Positions 9,102-17,280 of a stretch of DNA of 43,497 bases are shown piece after piece (positions within the stretch are counted from its first letter, which is position 1; each line of letters starts with the position of its first letter). The stretch is from Candidatus Pelearchaeum sp. Lineage in GTDB: Archaea; Thermoproteota; Nitrososphaeria_A; Caldarchaeales; Caldarchaeaceae. The position numbers and the translations under genes are program-made. The stretch spans positions 1-43,497 of the forward strand of contig WAQC01000032.1 of assembly GCA_015520425.1 (NCBI GenBank). Reading direction: 5' to 3'. The notes beneath the pieces are model-generated. The model searched no databases. It was not told the origin of the DNA and was given only the letters and a program-made list of their open reading frames with translations.

Positions 9102-11653
9102 AGAGGATTTTGCAGGTAACTACGGCTATACTTCTGCTACTCCTACTATATCCCGTCTATGCGCAGGAATACAAGCCTCCCCACGACAATCCTGGCCCTG
9201 CGGTTGATGTTGTTAAGTTTAACGCCTTCGCGGAGGAGATAGCTCCCGCCGCGATAGAGCGCGGGGATGTGGATATTTATCTCTACAGTATGCGGGTCTC
9301 TCGCGTAATCCCACTTGAGCAGAGCCCCGACCTTAGGATAATCCGAGCTCCGTCGCTCTCGCTCTCAATACTCCTAAACCCAGCCCCATCAACAGAGAAG
9401 GAGTTTAACCCATTCTCAATACCAGAAGTAAGGCAGGCAGTCCAATACCTAATCAACCGCGATTACGTGGCTAGGGAGATATACAAAGGCAAGGCAGTCC
9501 CAATGGTTGCGCACATAAGCCCATTTGAGTATGATTATGTAACCATCTTTAACGTGGTGAAAGATTCGGGGATAAGATACGACCCTGAGCTTGCCAAGAG
9601 GATGATAAGCGACGCCTTAACCGCTGTTGGCGCCGTTATGCGGGATGGAAAGTGGTACTATAACGACAATCCTATTAGGGTTAAGTTTGTGATAAGAACC
9701 GAGGATGAGCGCCGCGAGATAGGTGACAGCCTCGCGGCCGAGCTTGAGAAGATAGGGTTTGAGGTTGAGCGCATCTACCACAGGTTCGCCGAGGCAATAC
9801 TGCGGGTTTACACGACAGACCCAGCCGAGTTCCAGTGGCATCTATACACCGAGGGCTGGGGGAAGGGCGCTCTAGAGAAATATGACTTCGGGACGATAAA
9901 CCAGATGTGCGCACCCTGGCTGGGCAACATGCCTGGATGGCGGGAGGTGGGGTACTGGCAATACGAGAACCCAGCGCTTGATGATATGGGCCAGAGGCTC
10001 TTTAAAGGAGAGTTCAGCAGCAAAGAAGAACGTGATAGACTCTATAGAGACATGACAAAGCTCTGCATTGAGGAGTCTGTAAGAATATGGGTTGCAACCG
10101 TCTTGACGAGCACGCCTATAGATAAGGACATGCAGGGGGTAACAGAGGACCTGGGTGCTGGCGCGCGTTCCTTATGGCTGCTCCGCGCGGCGTATCTACC
10201 TGGAAAGAACGAGCTTAAGGTAGGGCATCTCTGGGTATGGACACCCCGCACCGTCTGGAACCCTATCGGAGGATTTAACGACGTATACAGCGTAGATATC
10301 TGGCGGAACATCTACGACCCGCCTATAACGCGCCACCCATTCACAGGAATACCAATCCCCTTCAGAGCCGACTTCAAGGTGGAGACAGCAGGCCCAGACG
10401 GGAAGCTAGACGTACCAGGCGACGCCGTAATGTGGGACGCAGAGTCAAAGACATGGAAACCCGTAGAGGCTGGAACCAAGGCGGTGAGCAAAGTAACCTT
10501 TGACTATAGCAAGTACGTAAACGCGAAGTGGCATCATGGAATCAAGATAAGCATGGCGGATATACTGTATAGGATATACCAGATATTTGATATTGTTAAT
10601 GACCCGCTTAAGTCTAAGATAGAGTTTGCCCTAGCAGCTACTACGAAGCCTATACTTGAAACGTTTAAGGGATTTAGGGTGGTTGACGATTCTACGCTGG
10701 AGGTTTATGTTGATTTCTGGCATTTTGAGGAGAGCTACATAGCAGAGTACGCTGAGTTCTTCGGCGGGGCCATGCCTTGGGAGGTCTTAGCAGCGATGGA
10801 TGATGTGGTCTTCAACAAGAAGCTACTCATGTACAGCGACACTTCCGCTGCTAGATTTGGAGTGGAGCAGCTAAGCCTAGTTCTACGCGAGCATGCAACG
10901 CTGGTCAAGCGTTCTCTCACGGAGTTTCTAAGAGAAAAGACCTTCCCAGAAAACGTATTCACAGTAATGGGCAAGAAGTACGAGACGTTAGATGACGCTC
11001 TGAAGAGATACAACGCTGCGATAGAATGGTTTAACGAGCGCAGGCACATGGTAATAAGTAATGGCCCCTTCATGCTGAGCGTTTTTGACCCAGCAGCCCA
11101 GTATGCCGAGCTCCGCGCCTATAGAGACCCATCCTACCCATTCAAGCCAGGAAGCTGGTATTTCGGGAGCCCAGAAAGGGTTGAGGTGAGCCTGCTTGAG
11201 GACCAGATAAAGCTTGGAGACACGCCGACCATAGCTATTGAGGCACGAGGACCAGGCACCCTACGTGCTAAATACGTATTGCGGGACCCAGCGAGCGGCG
11301 AAGTGATGGCGGAGGGAGTTGTTGAGCTTAGGGCTGGTAGGCAAGACCTTAGGCTCGCAGCTCAAAACCTTAGGCCAGGCTTCTACCAGCTTAGCCTACT
11401 CCTCTTCAGCGAGGATATCTCGCTGGTTCAGGAGATAGAGGAGACGGTGGAAGCTGTGATACCGATGATGGAGGAGACTACAACGACGACAACCGAAGTG
11501 GCTTCGCCGACATTAACTCAAACAACTACAGCCGCTACTACGGCTGCGGTTGAAGGAGAGGGCGGAGTGCAGCTTACGTGGATAATCGCGGTGGTAGTGG
11601 TCGCGATAGCCGCTGTGGCTGCTGTCGTTATGCTGCGGAGACGTAGGGCTTAG
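9098..11653 (+). CDS. Membrane-anchored extracellular solute-binding protein (family 5-like), halves apparently permuted
   Basis: 851 residues. It has a signal peptide (1-22) and, at the end, a Thr-rich stalk (TTTTTTEVASPTLTQ) plus a transmembrane anchor (about 825-845), as in archaeal substrate-binding proteins. The middle resembles DppA/OppA-type binding proteins, but the order is unusual. The segment equivalent to the second lobe (VDVVKFNAF, GDVDIYL, then EVRQAVQYLINRDYVAREIY at 110-129) comes first. The segment equivalent to the N-terminal lobe (KWHHGIKISMADILYRIYQI near 477, and ISNGPFMLSVF near 653) comes after it. No permease or ATPase genes accompany it. It overlaps the propeller gene by ATGA. 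Its last 4 bases overlap the convergent coiled-coil gene. Confidence 0.78.
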   Translation: MKRILQVTTAILLLLLLYPVYAQEYKPPHDNPGPAVDVVKFNAFAEEIAPAAIERGDVDIYLYSMRVSRVIPLEQSPDLRIIRAPSLSLSILLNPAPSTEKEFNPFSIPEVRQAVQYLINRDYVAREIYKGKAVPMVAHISPFEYDYVTIFNVVKDSGIRYDPELAKRMISDALTAVGAVMRDGKWYYNDNPIRVKFVIRTEDERREIGDSLAAELEKIGFEVERIYHRFAEAILRVYTTDPAEFQWHLYTEGWGKGALEKYDFGTINQMCAPWLGNMPGWREVGYWQYENPALDDMGQRLFKGEFSSKEERDRLYRDMTKLCIEESVRIWVATVLTSTPIDKDMQGVTEDLGAGARSLWLLRAAYLPGKNELKVGHLWVWTPRTVWNPIGGFNDVYSVDIWRNIYDPPITRHPFTGIPIPFRADFKVETAGPDGKLDVPGDAVMWDAESKTWKPVEAGTKAVSKVTFDYSKYVNAKWHHGIKISMADILYRIYQIFDIVNDPLKSKIEFALAATTKPILETFKGFRVVDDSTLEVYVDFWHFEESYIAEYAEFFGGAMPWEVLAAMDDVVFNKKLLMYSDTSAARFGVEQLSLVLREHATLVKRSLTEFLREKTFPENVFTVMGKKYETLDDALKRYNAAIEWFNERRHMVISNGPFMLSVFDPAAQYAELRAYRDPSYPFKPGSWYFGSPERVEVSLLEDQIKLGDTPTIAIEARGPGTLRAKYVLRDPASGEVMAEGVVELRAGRQDLRLAAQNLRPGFYQLSLLLFSEDISLVQEIEETVEAVIPMMEETTTTTTEVASPTLTQTTTAATTAAVEGEGGVQLTWIIAVVVVAIAAVAAVVMLRRRRA

Positions 11654-12456
11654 TCTTTGATGGCTTTAGACAGCTCATCTATGTGGCTGATAACCACCAG
11701 ATAGACCTCCTCAATAAATTGATTTGCCTTCTGACTGTATTCATCCACCCCTGGCGGCTGTGAGAAGAGCCACTCGCAGAAAACGCGCAGGTTGTATGGA
11801 GCGTCTGGTCTTGAGAGGGTCCAGCTACAAAGGTCGCCCAACGGCCCCTGCTCATACGTCACATCTTGTGGGAATGACTCTATCCAGTCAAAGAACACGC
11901 CCAGAGAGGCGATTATCTTATCTACCGCTATGGCTAGTGAGGGGTCGCTTCTCGCAGCTATGTCGCGGGTTTCATTCCAGTGTCTTAGGGCTCCCTCGCG
12001 GTCGCTGGGGACATCGTTTCTCAGCCAGCTCAGTAGGACGCGGTCGTTGGATAGCTTCTCCAACGCGTTACTTATCCTGGCTATCTTAGCCTCTAGCTCT
12101 TTTACGCGGGAGTCCGACTCACCTAACTGCGTTTTAAGCTGAGCTAGCTCAGCCTCCTTCTCCTCCAGTACCTGCCTAGCCTCCTTCTCCGCCTGCTCAA
12201 CCTTGCTGAGAAGAGCCTTCAAGCTCTCCAGCTCTGAAGACAGGCTACTAACCTTATTCCTCTCCTCAACCAGCTGCTCGTTGAGGTTCGCTATCTCACC
12301 ATCCCTATCCCGTATCTGCTCTTCCAGCGATTTTATCACCTGCTGCTGCATCAAGTATGCTGATATGAATCCTCCAACGAAGAAGGTTATTGCTATGACT
12401 GCGGCTAGCGAGATTAGGATGAGCCTCTTCATGCGGCTAACACTGCCCTTTACCAC
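11650..12456 (-). CDS. Membrane-anchored coiled-coil protein of unknown function
   Basis: 268 residues from GTG at 12456; an in-frame ATG at 12432 (MKRLILISLAAV) is an equally good start. One transmembrane segment near the N-terminus (about 12-32) is followed by about 100 residues of strong heptad-like coiled coil (EEQIRDRDGEIANLNEQLVE and on). A Trp-rich helical C-terminal domain follows (SWLRNDVP, HWNETRD, FFDWIESFP, CEWLFSQPP). I recognise no catalytic motif. It shares a 4-base overlapping stop with the binding-protein gene, and its surface or membrane location suggests it belongs with that block, but this is inferred only from proximity. Confidence 0.6.
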   Translation of the reverse strand: MVKGSVSRMKRLILISLAAVIAITFFVGGFISAYLMQQQVIKSLEEQIRDRDGEIANLNEQLVEERNKVSSLSSELESLKALLSKVEQAEKEARQVLEEKEAELAQLKTQLGESDSRVKELEAKIARISNALEKLSNDRVLLSWLRNDVPSDREGALRHWNETRDIAARSDPSLAIAVDKIIASLGVFFDWIESFPQDVTYEQGPLGDLCSWTLSRPDAPYNLRVFCEWLFSQPPGVDEYSQKANQFIEEVYLVVISHIDELSKAIKD

Positions 12457-12491
12457 CTATTCACTTGATAATAACCATATTCCAAATAGGC

Positions 12492-13964
12492 TTAGGAGAA
12501 GCGGTTGAAAGCCTCCTCAAGCTCAGCCATAAACCTCTTATGCCATTCGGGGAACTTGGCGCTGCTCTCTGGATACTCTTTATAAAGGCTTATCAGCCTA
12601 CGGCTCTTATTAGCCGTGAACTGGAGACCACGCGCGAGCTGCGGCTCCTCCCTTATACGGCGTCTTAGCTCCCCATCAAACAAGACCCGTAGAAAGTTAT
12701 TGACACGCGGGAACTTCGGGTGTTCGCGCCTCTTTATGTGCTCAATATCATCCTGCGAGAGGAAGTATTTCATCCCGTAGCTTATCTTATCGTTGGTTAA
12801 TGTCTGGAGATAGCGGCGTAGGACTTCAAAACTAGCCATCTGGTAGCCGTATATATCTACATACTCCTTGTTGTAGCGCCAGAGCATCTCCTCCGATACG
12901 TCGTTTGCCTCCACAGCCTCTGCAACCACTCTGCCCAGGATTACGCTAGCATAGAGCGAAGGCCCTATGCCCCCCGCGTCTATTGGTCTGGGCATCCAAG
13001 CCGCGTCGCCAACTATTGCATAACCATTAGCGACCATACAATCGTTCTGCCGCCTCACTGGAACCTGCCAAGTGGCGTAGGTATTCCCAGAATCAAGCGG
13101 GCTCTGGGAAAGACGCGCATTCCTAATAACACGGTTAGCTCGGACATACTCATCTATCAATGTACGTAGAGTATCGTCTTTACCGAACATCCTATTACGT
13201 CTATCCAGACTCTTCTTCTGAACACCTAGGCCGATATTCACCTTATTCTCTCCCTTTGGAAACGTCCATGAGTAGCCGCCTGGAGCTAGGTACTGGTCTA
13301 AGTGGATTAGACAGTAGCGCGGGTCAAACCATGTTGGGTCGTCCTCCCCTATCTCAAACTCAAGAATATATCTACCCGTTGACTCCATGTCGTTGTCCTT
13401 ATCTATGTTGCGTTCAATCCAGCTCTTTATTGGTAGGTGAATCCTCAGGACTGAGGCCGAGCCCGATGCGTCTATGACCATCTTGGCAGTTTTTCTAAAT
13501 ACCGAGCCATCCCTAAGATTTATGCCCTCAACGCCTCTGATAAATCCATCCTCAACCAGTAAGCGCTTAGCATCAACCTGAAAAGCAAACTCAACACCAA
13601 ACTTCTCAGCATATTCCAACTGTTTCTGGGGCCATATCTTCCTATTCAGGAGATAGCCCTCTCCATCAAACAGAACCTTAACTTCGTGGTCTGGGGAATA
13701 GACCACAACGCCATCTACGTGGTGTTCTAGCTCTGGGCTGCTGTATGAGATGCCCAGATTTTCGCAGACATAGTCTAGGCTCTTCTTGCTTACAGCATCT
13801 CCACACGCCCAGCCAGACCTCGTCTTCTTCCCATATTCTGCGCGTGGGTTCCTGTCTATCAGTAGTATCCGTAGGTTTTGCTGCGAATACTTTGCTATAG
13901 CCATAGCCGTATGCGTCCCAGCAGGCCCGCCGCCCACCACTATCACATCATAATCGGTCTGCAT
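12492..13964 (-). CDS. Geranylgeranyl reductase family FAD-dependent oxidoreductase
   Basis: 490 residues. The N-terminal Rossmann motif is YDVIVVGGGPAGTHTAMAIA (5-24), then an acidic strand end (LLIDRNP) and RSGWACGDAVSKKSLDYV, which matches the C-x-G/D-x-V region of archaeal geranylgeranyl reductases. A second FAD motif, YAIVGDAAWMPRPIDAGGIG (about 318-337), contains the GD that binds the flavin ribityl chain. Members saturate the isoprenoid chains of archaeal membrane lipids or of quinones and work at the membrane face. The roughly 100-residue C-terminal extension is longer than in the Thermoplasma enzyme. The exact substrate cannot be assigned. G1P dehydrogenase, another lipid enzyme, lies 5 kb away. 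Confidence 0.85.
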   Translation of the reverse strand: MQTDYDVIVVGGGPAGTHTAMAIAKYSQQNLRILLIDRNPRAEYGKKTRSGWACGDAVSKKSLDYVCENLGISYSSPELEHHVDGVVVYSPDHEVKVLFDGEGYLLNRKIWPQKQLEYAEKFGVEFAFQVDAKRLLVEDGFIRGVEGINLRDGSVFRKTAKMVIDASGSASVLRIHLPIKSWIERNIDKDNDMESTGRYILEFEIGEDDPTWFDPRYCLIHLDQYLAPGGYSWTFPKGENKVNIGLGVQKKSLDRRNRMFGKDDTLRTLIDEYVRANRVIRNARLSQSPLDSGNTYATWQVPVRRQNDCMVANGYAIVGDAAWMPRPIDAGGIGPSLYASVILGRVVAEAVEANDVSEEMLWRYNKEYVDIYGYQMASFEVLRRYLQTLTNDKISYGMKYFLSQDDIEHIKRREHPKFPRVNNFLRVLFDGELRRRIREEPQLARGLQFTANKSRRLISLYKEYPESSAKFPEWHKRFMAELEEAFNRFS

Positions 13965-14014
13965 CTTCTGCTACGCCTGGAATCACTGCAGGAATATAAA
14001 TCTCTAACACATAC

Positions 14015-15373
14015 CTAACGACCTATCTTTTCGGCGAAACGCTTCATCAGCATCGCTAGATGTATTACTGAGCGTTCTAGGTCTTTGGCGGCTATGTTTT
14101 CGTTGGGTGCGTGGAAGTTTGAGCCTGGGTGTGATATGCAGTTGAGCATGGCTGAGGGTATGCCGAGCTGTATTAGATGCGACATAGGCCCAGTTCCTGG
14201 CACTGAGGGCCATGTGTTGGGGCTCACGCCATAAACCTCCCGCGCTGTTTCTTCCGCCGCCTTGACTATAGCCGCGTCTGGGTTTGAGCGCGCTGGGCTC
14301 TCCATAGCATAAACCCTAACTTCAAAATCTCCAAATCGTCTAAGATGACGCTTGAGGAGCGTGAGTATCTTTTCTGGCCTCTGGTCTGGGACTAGCCTGA
14401 AGTCTATCTTAACACTCGCGGTGCTGGGAACTATCGTCTTGGCTCCAGGCCCAGTGTATCCAGATACTAGGCCAGCTATATTGCATGTGGGGCTCATAAT
14501 GAGTTTCTCAACCAGTTTTACTCTGTTCTTCTCGGTCAGCCTATTAACGCTCAAGGATTGTCTGAGCTTATTCGCGTCAAGCCTGATTGAGCGTATGAGC
14601 TTAGCCTCCTTTTTGCTAGGTCTCCTAACATCGCGGTAGAATTCTTTTATCTTCACGCGGCCGTCTGAGCCGCGCAGCGTGTTAAGCGCCTGGACAAGCT
14701 GCCAGGCAGGGTTGGGTATGACAGGCGCATACATGGAATGTCTATCGCCTGAGCTTGTTCTAGCGCTAATCTCAACATAGAGAAGGCCTTTAACGCCCAG
14801 GTATAGGTTTGGGACGCCCTCATCAGATATGTCGCCAGCCTCCCATAGGCAGGCGTCTGCATTAAGCTCATCTTTATGCTCCTTGATGAAAGCGCCTAGG
14901 TTGGGGCTTCCAACCTCCTCCTCACCCTCAATAATCCACTTCAACGAAACGGGAAGCTCTCCATATGTGTGGCGCAGTAGCCTTACCGCAGTTAGGCGCG
15001 CAGCTATATCGCCTTTATTGTCCGCTACCCCCCTGCCGAAGAGGAAGCCGTCGCGCTCCACCAGCTTGAACGGGTCTGAGTTCCACTCCTCAAGAGGTTC
15101 AGGAGGCTGGACATCATAATGGTTGTACATGAGTATAGTCGGTCTATCATCAGAGCTGGTTATGGAGGCAACTATAACAGGCCTATCAGCGTCATAAACC
15201 TTAACATCAAACCCTTCGCGCTCAAGCATGTTTTTCACAAGCTCCGCGCATTCTCTGATACCCTCATTACGCGCGGAAACACTGGGCTGTTCTATGAGTT
15301 GCCTCAAATCGGAGTAAAGTAGGTCTCTTATGTTGTCAAGATGTGTAGATAGTTTTTCCAGTTCTTCGCCCAT
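14015..15373 (-). CDS. M20 family metallopeptidase (ArgE/DapE/carboxypeptidase-like)
   Basis: 452 residues. Metal-site motifs are intact: MYNHYDVQPPEP (H85 and D87), FGRGVADNKGD (D118), the catalytic-base region IEGEEEVGSPNL (about 148-159), LWEAGD near 181, and a C-terminal SHPGSNFHAPNENI supplying the last histidine. A dimerisation insert (about 195-330) includes the family GDRHSMYAPVIPNP. This di-zinc hydrolase is cytoplasmic; candidates are a dipeptidase of the CNDP type or an N-acyl-amino-acid deacylase. A strong ribosome-binding site (GGTGGAGGGGG on the minus strand, just upstream of the ATG at 15373) fixes the start. It stands alone, divergent from the nicotinamidase gene. Confidence 0.9.
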   Translation of the reverse strand: MGEELEKLSTHLDNIRDLLYSDLRQLIEQPSVSARNEGIRECAELVKNMLEREGFDVKVYDADRPVIVASITSSDDRPTILMYNHYDVQPPEPLEEWNSDPFKLVERDGFLFGRGVADNKGDIAARLTAVRLLRHTYGELPVSLKWIIEGEEEVGSPNLGAFIKEHKDELNADACLWEAGDISDEGVPNLYLGVKGLLYVEISARTSSGDRHSMYAPVIPNPAWQLVQALNTLRGSDGRVKIKEFYRDVRRPSKKEAKLIRSIRLDANKLRQSLSVNRLTEKNRVKLVEKLIMSPTCNIAGLVSGYTGPGAKTIVPSTASVKIDFRLVPDQRPEKILTLLKRHLRRFGDFEVRVYAMESPARSNPDAAIVKAAEETAREVYGVSPNTWPSVPGTGPMSHLIQLGIPSAMLNCISHPGSNFHAPNENIAAKDLERSVIHLAMLMKRFAEKIGR

Positions 15374-15476
15374 TTAACCCCCTCCACCAAGCGGCTACAC
15401 ACCCTATTAAAAGACTCTCCCCCACGCTATTCCACCAAGCTAATATGAAGGGGAGTCGTAGCTGTTCTGGTCTGGT

Positions 15477-16064
15477 ATGGAGCAGGTTGAGCTACCAGAG
15501 CCTCGGGCCGTTGAGGTTGATAGTAGGAAAACCGCTCTGATAATAGTTGATATGCAGAACGATTTCGCTCACCCAAACGGGAGGCTGTTCGTCCCCACAG
15601 CACCAGCGACGATACCTGCGATAAAAGCGCTTCTGGACAAGGCTAGGAAGGCTGGCGTGATGATAGTCTATACACAGGATTGGCATGGCTATAATGACCC
15701 TGAGTTCAAGATATGGGGGGAGCATGCTGTGGCTAATACTTGGGGTGCTGAGGTAGTTGATGAGCTTAAGCCAGAGCCCAGCGATACTGTTGTTAAGAAG
15801 CTGAGGTATGACGCCTTCTATGGAACCCCGCTGGAGCATATACTGAGACTTGCTGGCGTGGAGAACTTGGTGATAGTGGGGACGGTTGCCAATATCTGCG
15901 TCTTACACACTGCGGGAAGCGCCGCTCTACGCTGGTTCAACATATACCTGCCAATAGACGGCATATCCGCACTGACGGACTTTGACATGAAGGCAGCAAT
16001 TAGGCAGGTCTCCTTCCTCTACCGAGGAACAATAACCAGAAGCGACCTGATAAGATTCGTATGA
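15477..16064 (+). CDS. pncA: Nicotinamidase (isochorismatase-like hydrolase family)
   Basis: 195 residues. The catalytic triad of the family is present: D25 in IIVDMQNDF, a Lys at 107/108 in DTVVKKLRYDAF, and C141 in VGTVANICVLHTA. The zinc-binding residues of nicotinamidases are also present: D68 and H70 in YTQDWHGY and H83 in WGEHAV. These metal ligands favour nicotinamidase over isochorismatase or other amidases. The enzyme hydrolyses nicotinamide to nicotinate in the cytoplasm. The nicotinate phosphoribosyltransferase gene starts 10 bases downstream, which strengthens the call and makes a two-gene NAD salvage operon. Confidence 0.92.
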   Translation: MEQVELPEPRAVEVDSRKTALIIVDMQNDFAHPNGRLFVPTAPATIPAIKALLDKARKAGVMIVYTQDWHGYNDPEFKIWGEHAVANTWGAEVVDELKPEPSDTVVKKLRYDAFYGTPLEHILRLAGVENLVIVGTVANICVLHTAGSAALRWFNIYLPIDGISALTDFDMKAAIRQVSFLYRGTITRSDLIRFV

Positions 16065-16074
16065 GGTTAATGGG

Positions 16075-17280
16075 ATGATGCGGAAACCCAGAATTTACAT
16101 CGCCTCGCCAGAGAGCATACGCGGGGGAAAGGTTACCGACATATACTTCGTTAGGGCTAAGCAGATTCTGGAAAAGACCAACTCATCCACCAAGAGGGTT
16201 GTGGCCGAGGCTCACGCATATAGCTTGCCGAATAGCTGGGAGTGGGGCGTATTAGCTGGTGTTGAGGAGCTTGCCTGGCTTCTTGAGGGCAAGCCCGTAG
16301 ATGTCTATTGCCTTGATGAGGGGACTGTATTCAGGCCTATGGAGCCCGTCGCCGCCATTAGCGGCGTTTATTCGGAGTTTGGAATCTACGAATCAGCCAT
16401 TCTGGGGTTTCTCCGCCACTCAACCAGCATAGCCACGCGCGCAGCGCGAGTGAAGGTCGCTGCTGGGGGGAAGCCTGTTATCTTCTTCGGCATCAGAACC
16501 ATACACCCAGCAATAACGCCAATGGCTGATAGGGCGGCGTTCATAGGTGGATGCGACGCTGTTTCAGGGGTTGTTGGAGCTGACATGATAGAGCAGAAAC
16601 CAGTAGGAACAATGCCTCACGCCCTAATACTCGTCGTTGGAGACCAGGTAAGCGCGTGGAAGGCTTTTGACGAGGTTATGCCCAGCGACGTGCCGCGTAT
16701 AGCGCTTTGTGATACTTTTATGGATGAGCGCACAGAGGCCGCGTTGGCGGTAGATACACTCGGAGAGCGTTTATCTGGCGTTAGGCTGGATACCCCAAGC
16801 TCGCGGCGCGGCGATATGAGGAAGATAGTCCAGGAGGTTAAGTGGATGCTCAGGCTAAAGGGGCGTGAGGACGTTAAAGTGCTGGTCAGTGGTGGAGTAG
16901 GCGAGGAGGAGGTAAGAAAGCTCAGCGATGTGGCCGACGGTTTTGGGGTAGGCACATCAATAGCGTTCCCACCCTCAATAGACTTTGCCCTAGACATAGT
17001 TGAGGTAGAAGGTAAGCCGATTGCCAAACGGGGGAAACTGCCAGGCCATAAGCAGGTTTACCGCTGCCCAAACTTCCACGACACAATAACGCAATTTAAC
17101 AAACAATTGGAAAAATGCCCCAGATGCGGTGAAGAGGTTAATCCATTGTTAAAGCCGCTCATTAAAAATGGTGAGGTGGTCAGAAAACTGCCATCGGCGG
17201 CTGATATTAGGAAATACACTATGGAACAGTTGGAAAAAATATTGAAGCTGGGTAGATTGGAGGAGCCGCTACTTGGCTAA
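16075..17280 (+). CDS. pncB: Nicotinate phosphoribosyltransferase, archaeal type with zinc-knuckle tail
   Basis: 401 residues. It converts nicotinate and PRPP to nicotinate mononucleotide, the next step after nicotinamidase. Family motifs include FFGIRTIHPAITP, the loop LDTPSSRRGDMRKIVQEVKW, and GFGVGTSIAFPPSIDF near 300-315, which binds the phosphoribosyl group. The C-terminal CP (about 331) with CPRC (about 348-351) forms the small metal-binding knuckle known from the Thermoplasma enzyme. The start at 16075 is supported by GAGGT at 16063-16067, overlapping the stop of the nicotinamidase gene. The last 12 bases overlap the convergent lyase gene. Confidence 0.9.
   Translation: MMRKPRIYIASPESIRGGKVTDIYFVRAKQILEKTNSSTKRVVAEAHAYSLPNSWEWGVLAGVEELAWLLEGKPVDVYCLDEGTVFRPMEPVAAISGVYSEFGIYESAILGFLRHSTSIATRAARVKVAAGGKPVIFFGIRTIHPAITPMADRAAFIGGCDAVSGVVGADMIEQKPVGTMPHALILVVGDQVSAWKAFDEVMPSDVPRIALCDTFMDERTEAALAVDTLGERLSGVRLDTPSSRRGDMRKIVQEVKWMLRLKGREDVKVLVSGGVGEEEVRKLSDVADGFGVGTSIAFPPSIDFALDIVEVEGKPIAKRGKLPGHKQVYRCPNFHDTITQFNKQLEKCPRCGEEVNPLLKPLIKNGEVVRKLPSAADIRKYTMEQLEKILKLGRLEEPLLG

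Noticed and set aside
14829-15322. Long open frames antisense to the M20 peptidase and to other genes
   Set aside because: These are shadows of well-supported genes: low-complexity Ser/Leu/Arg composition, no ribosome-binding sites and no family motifs.
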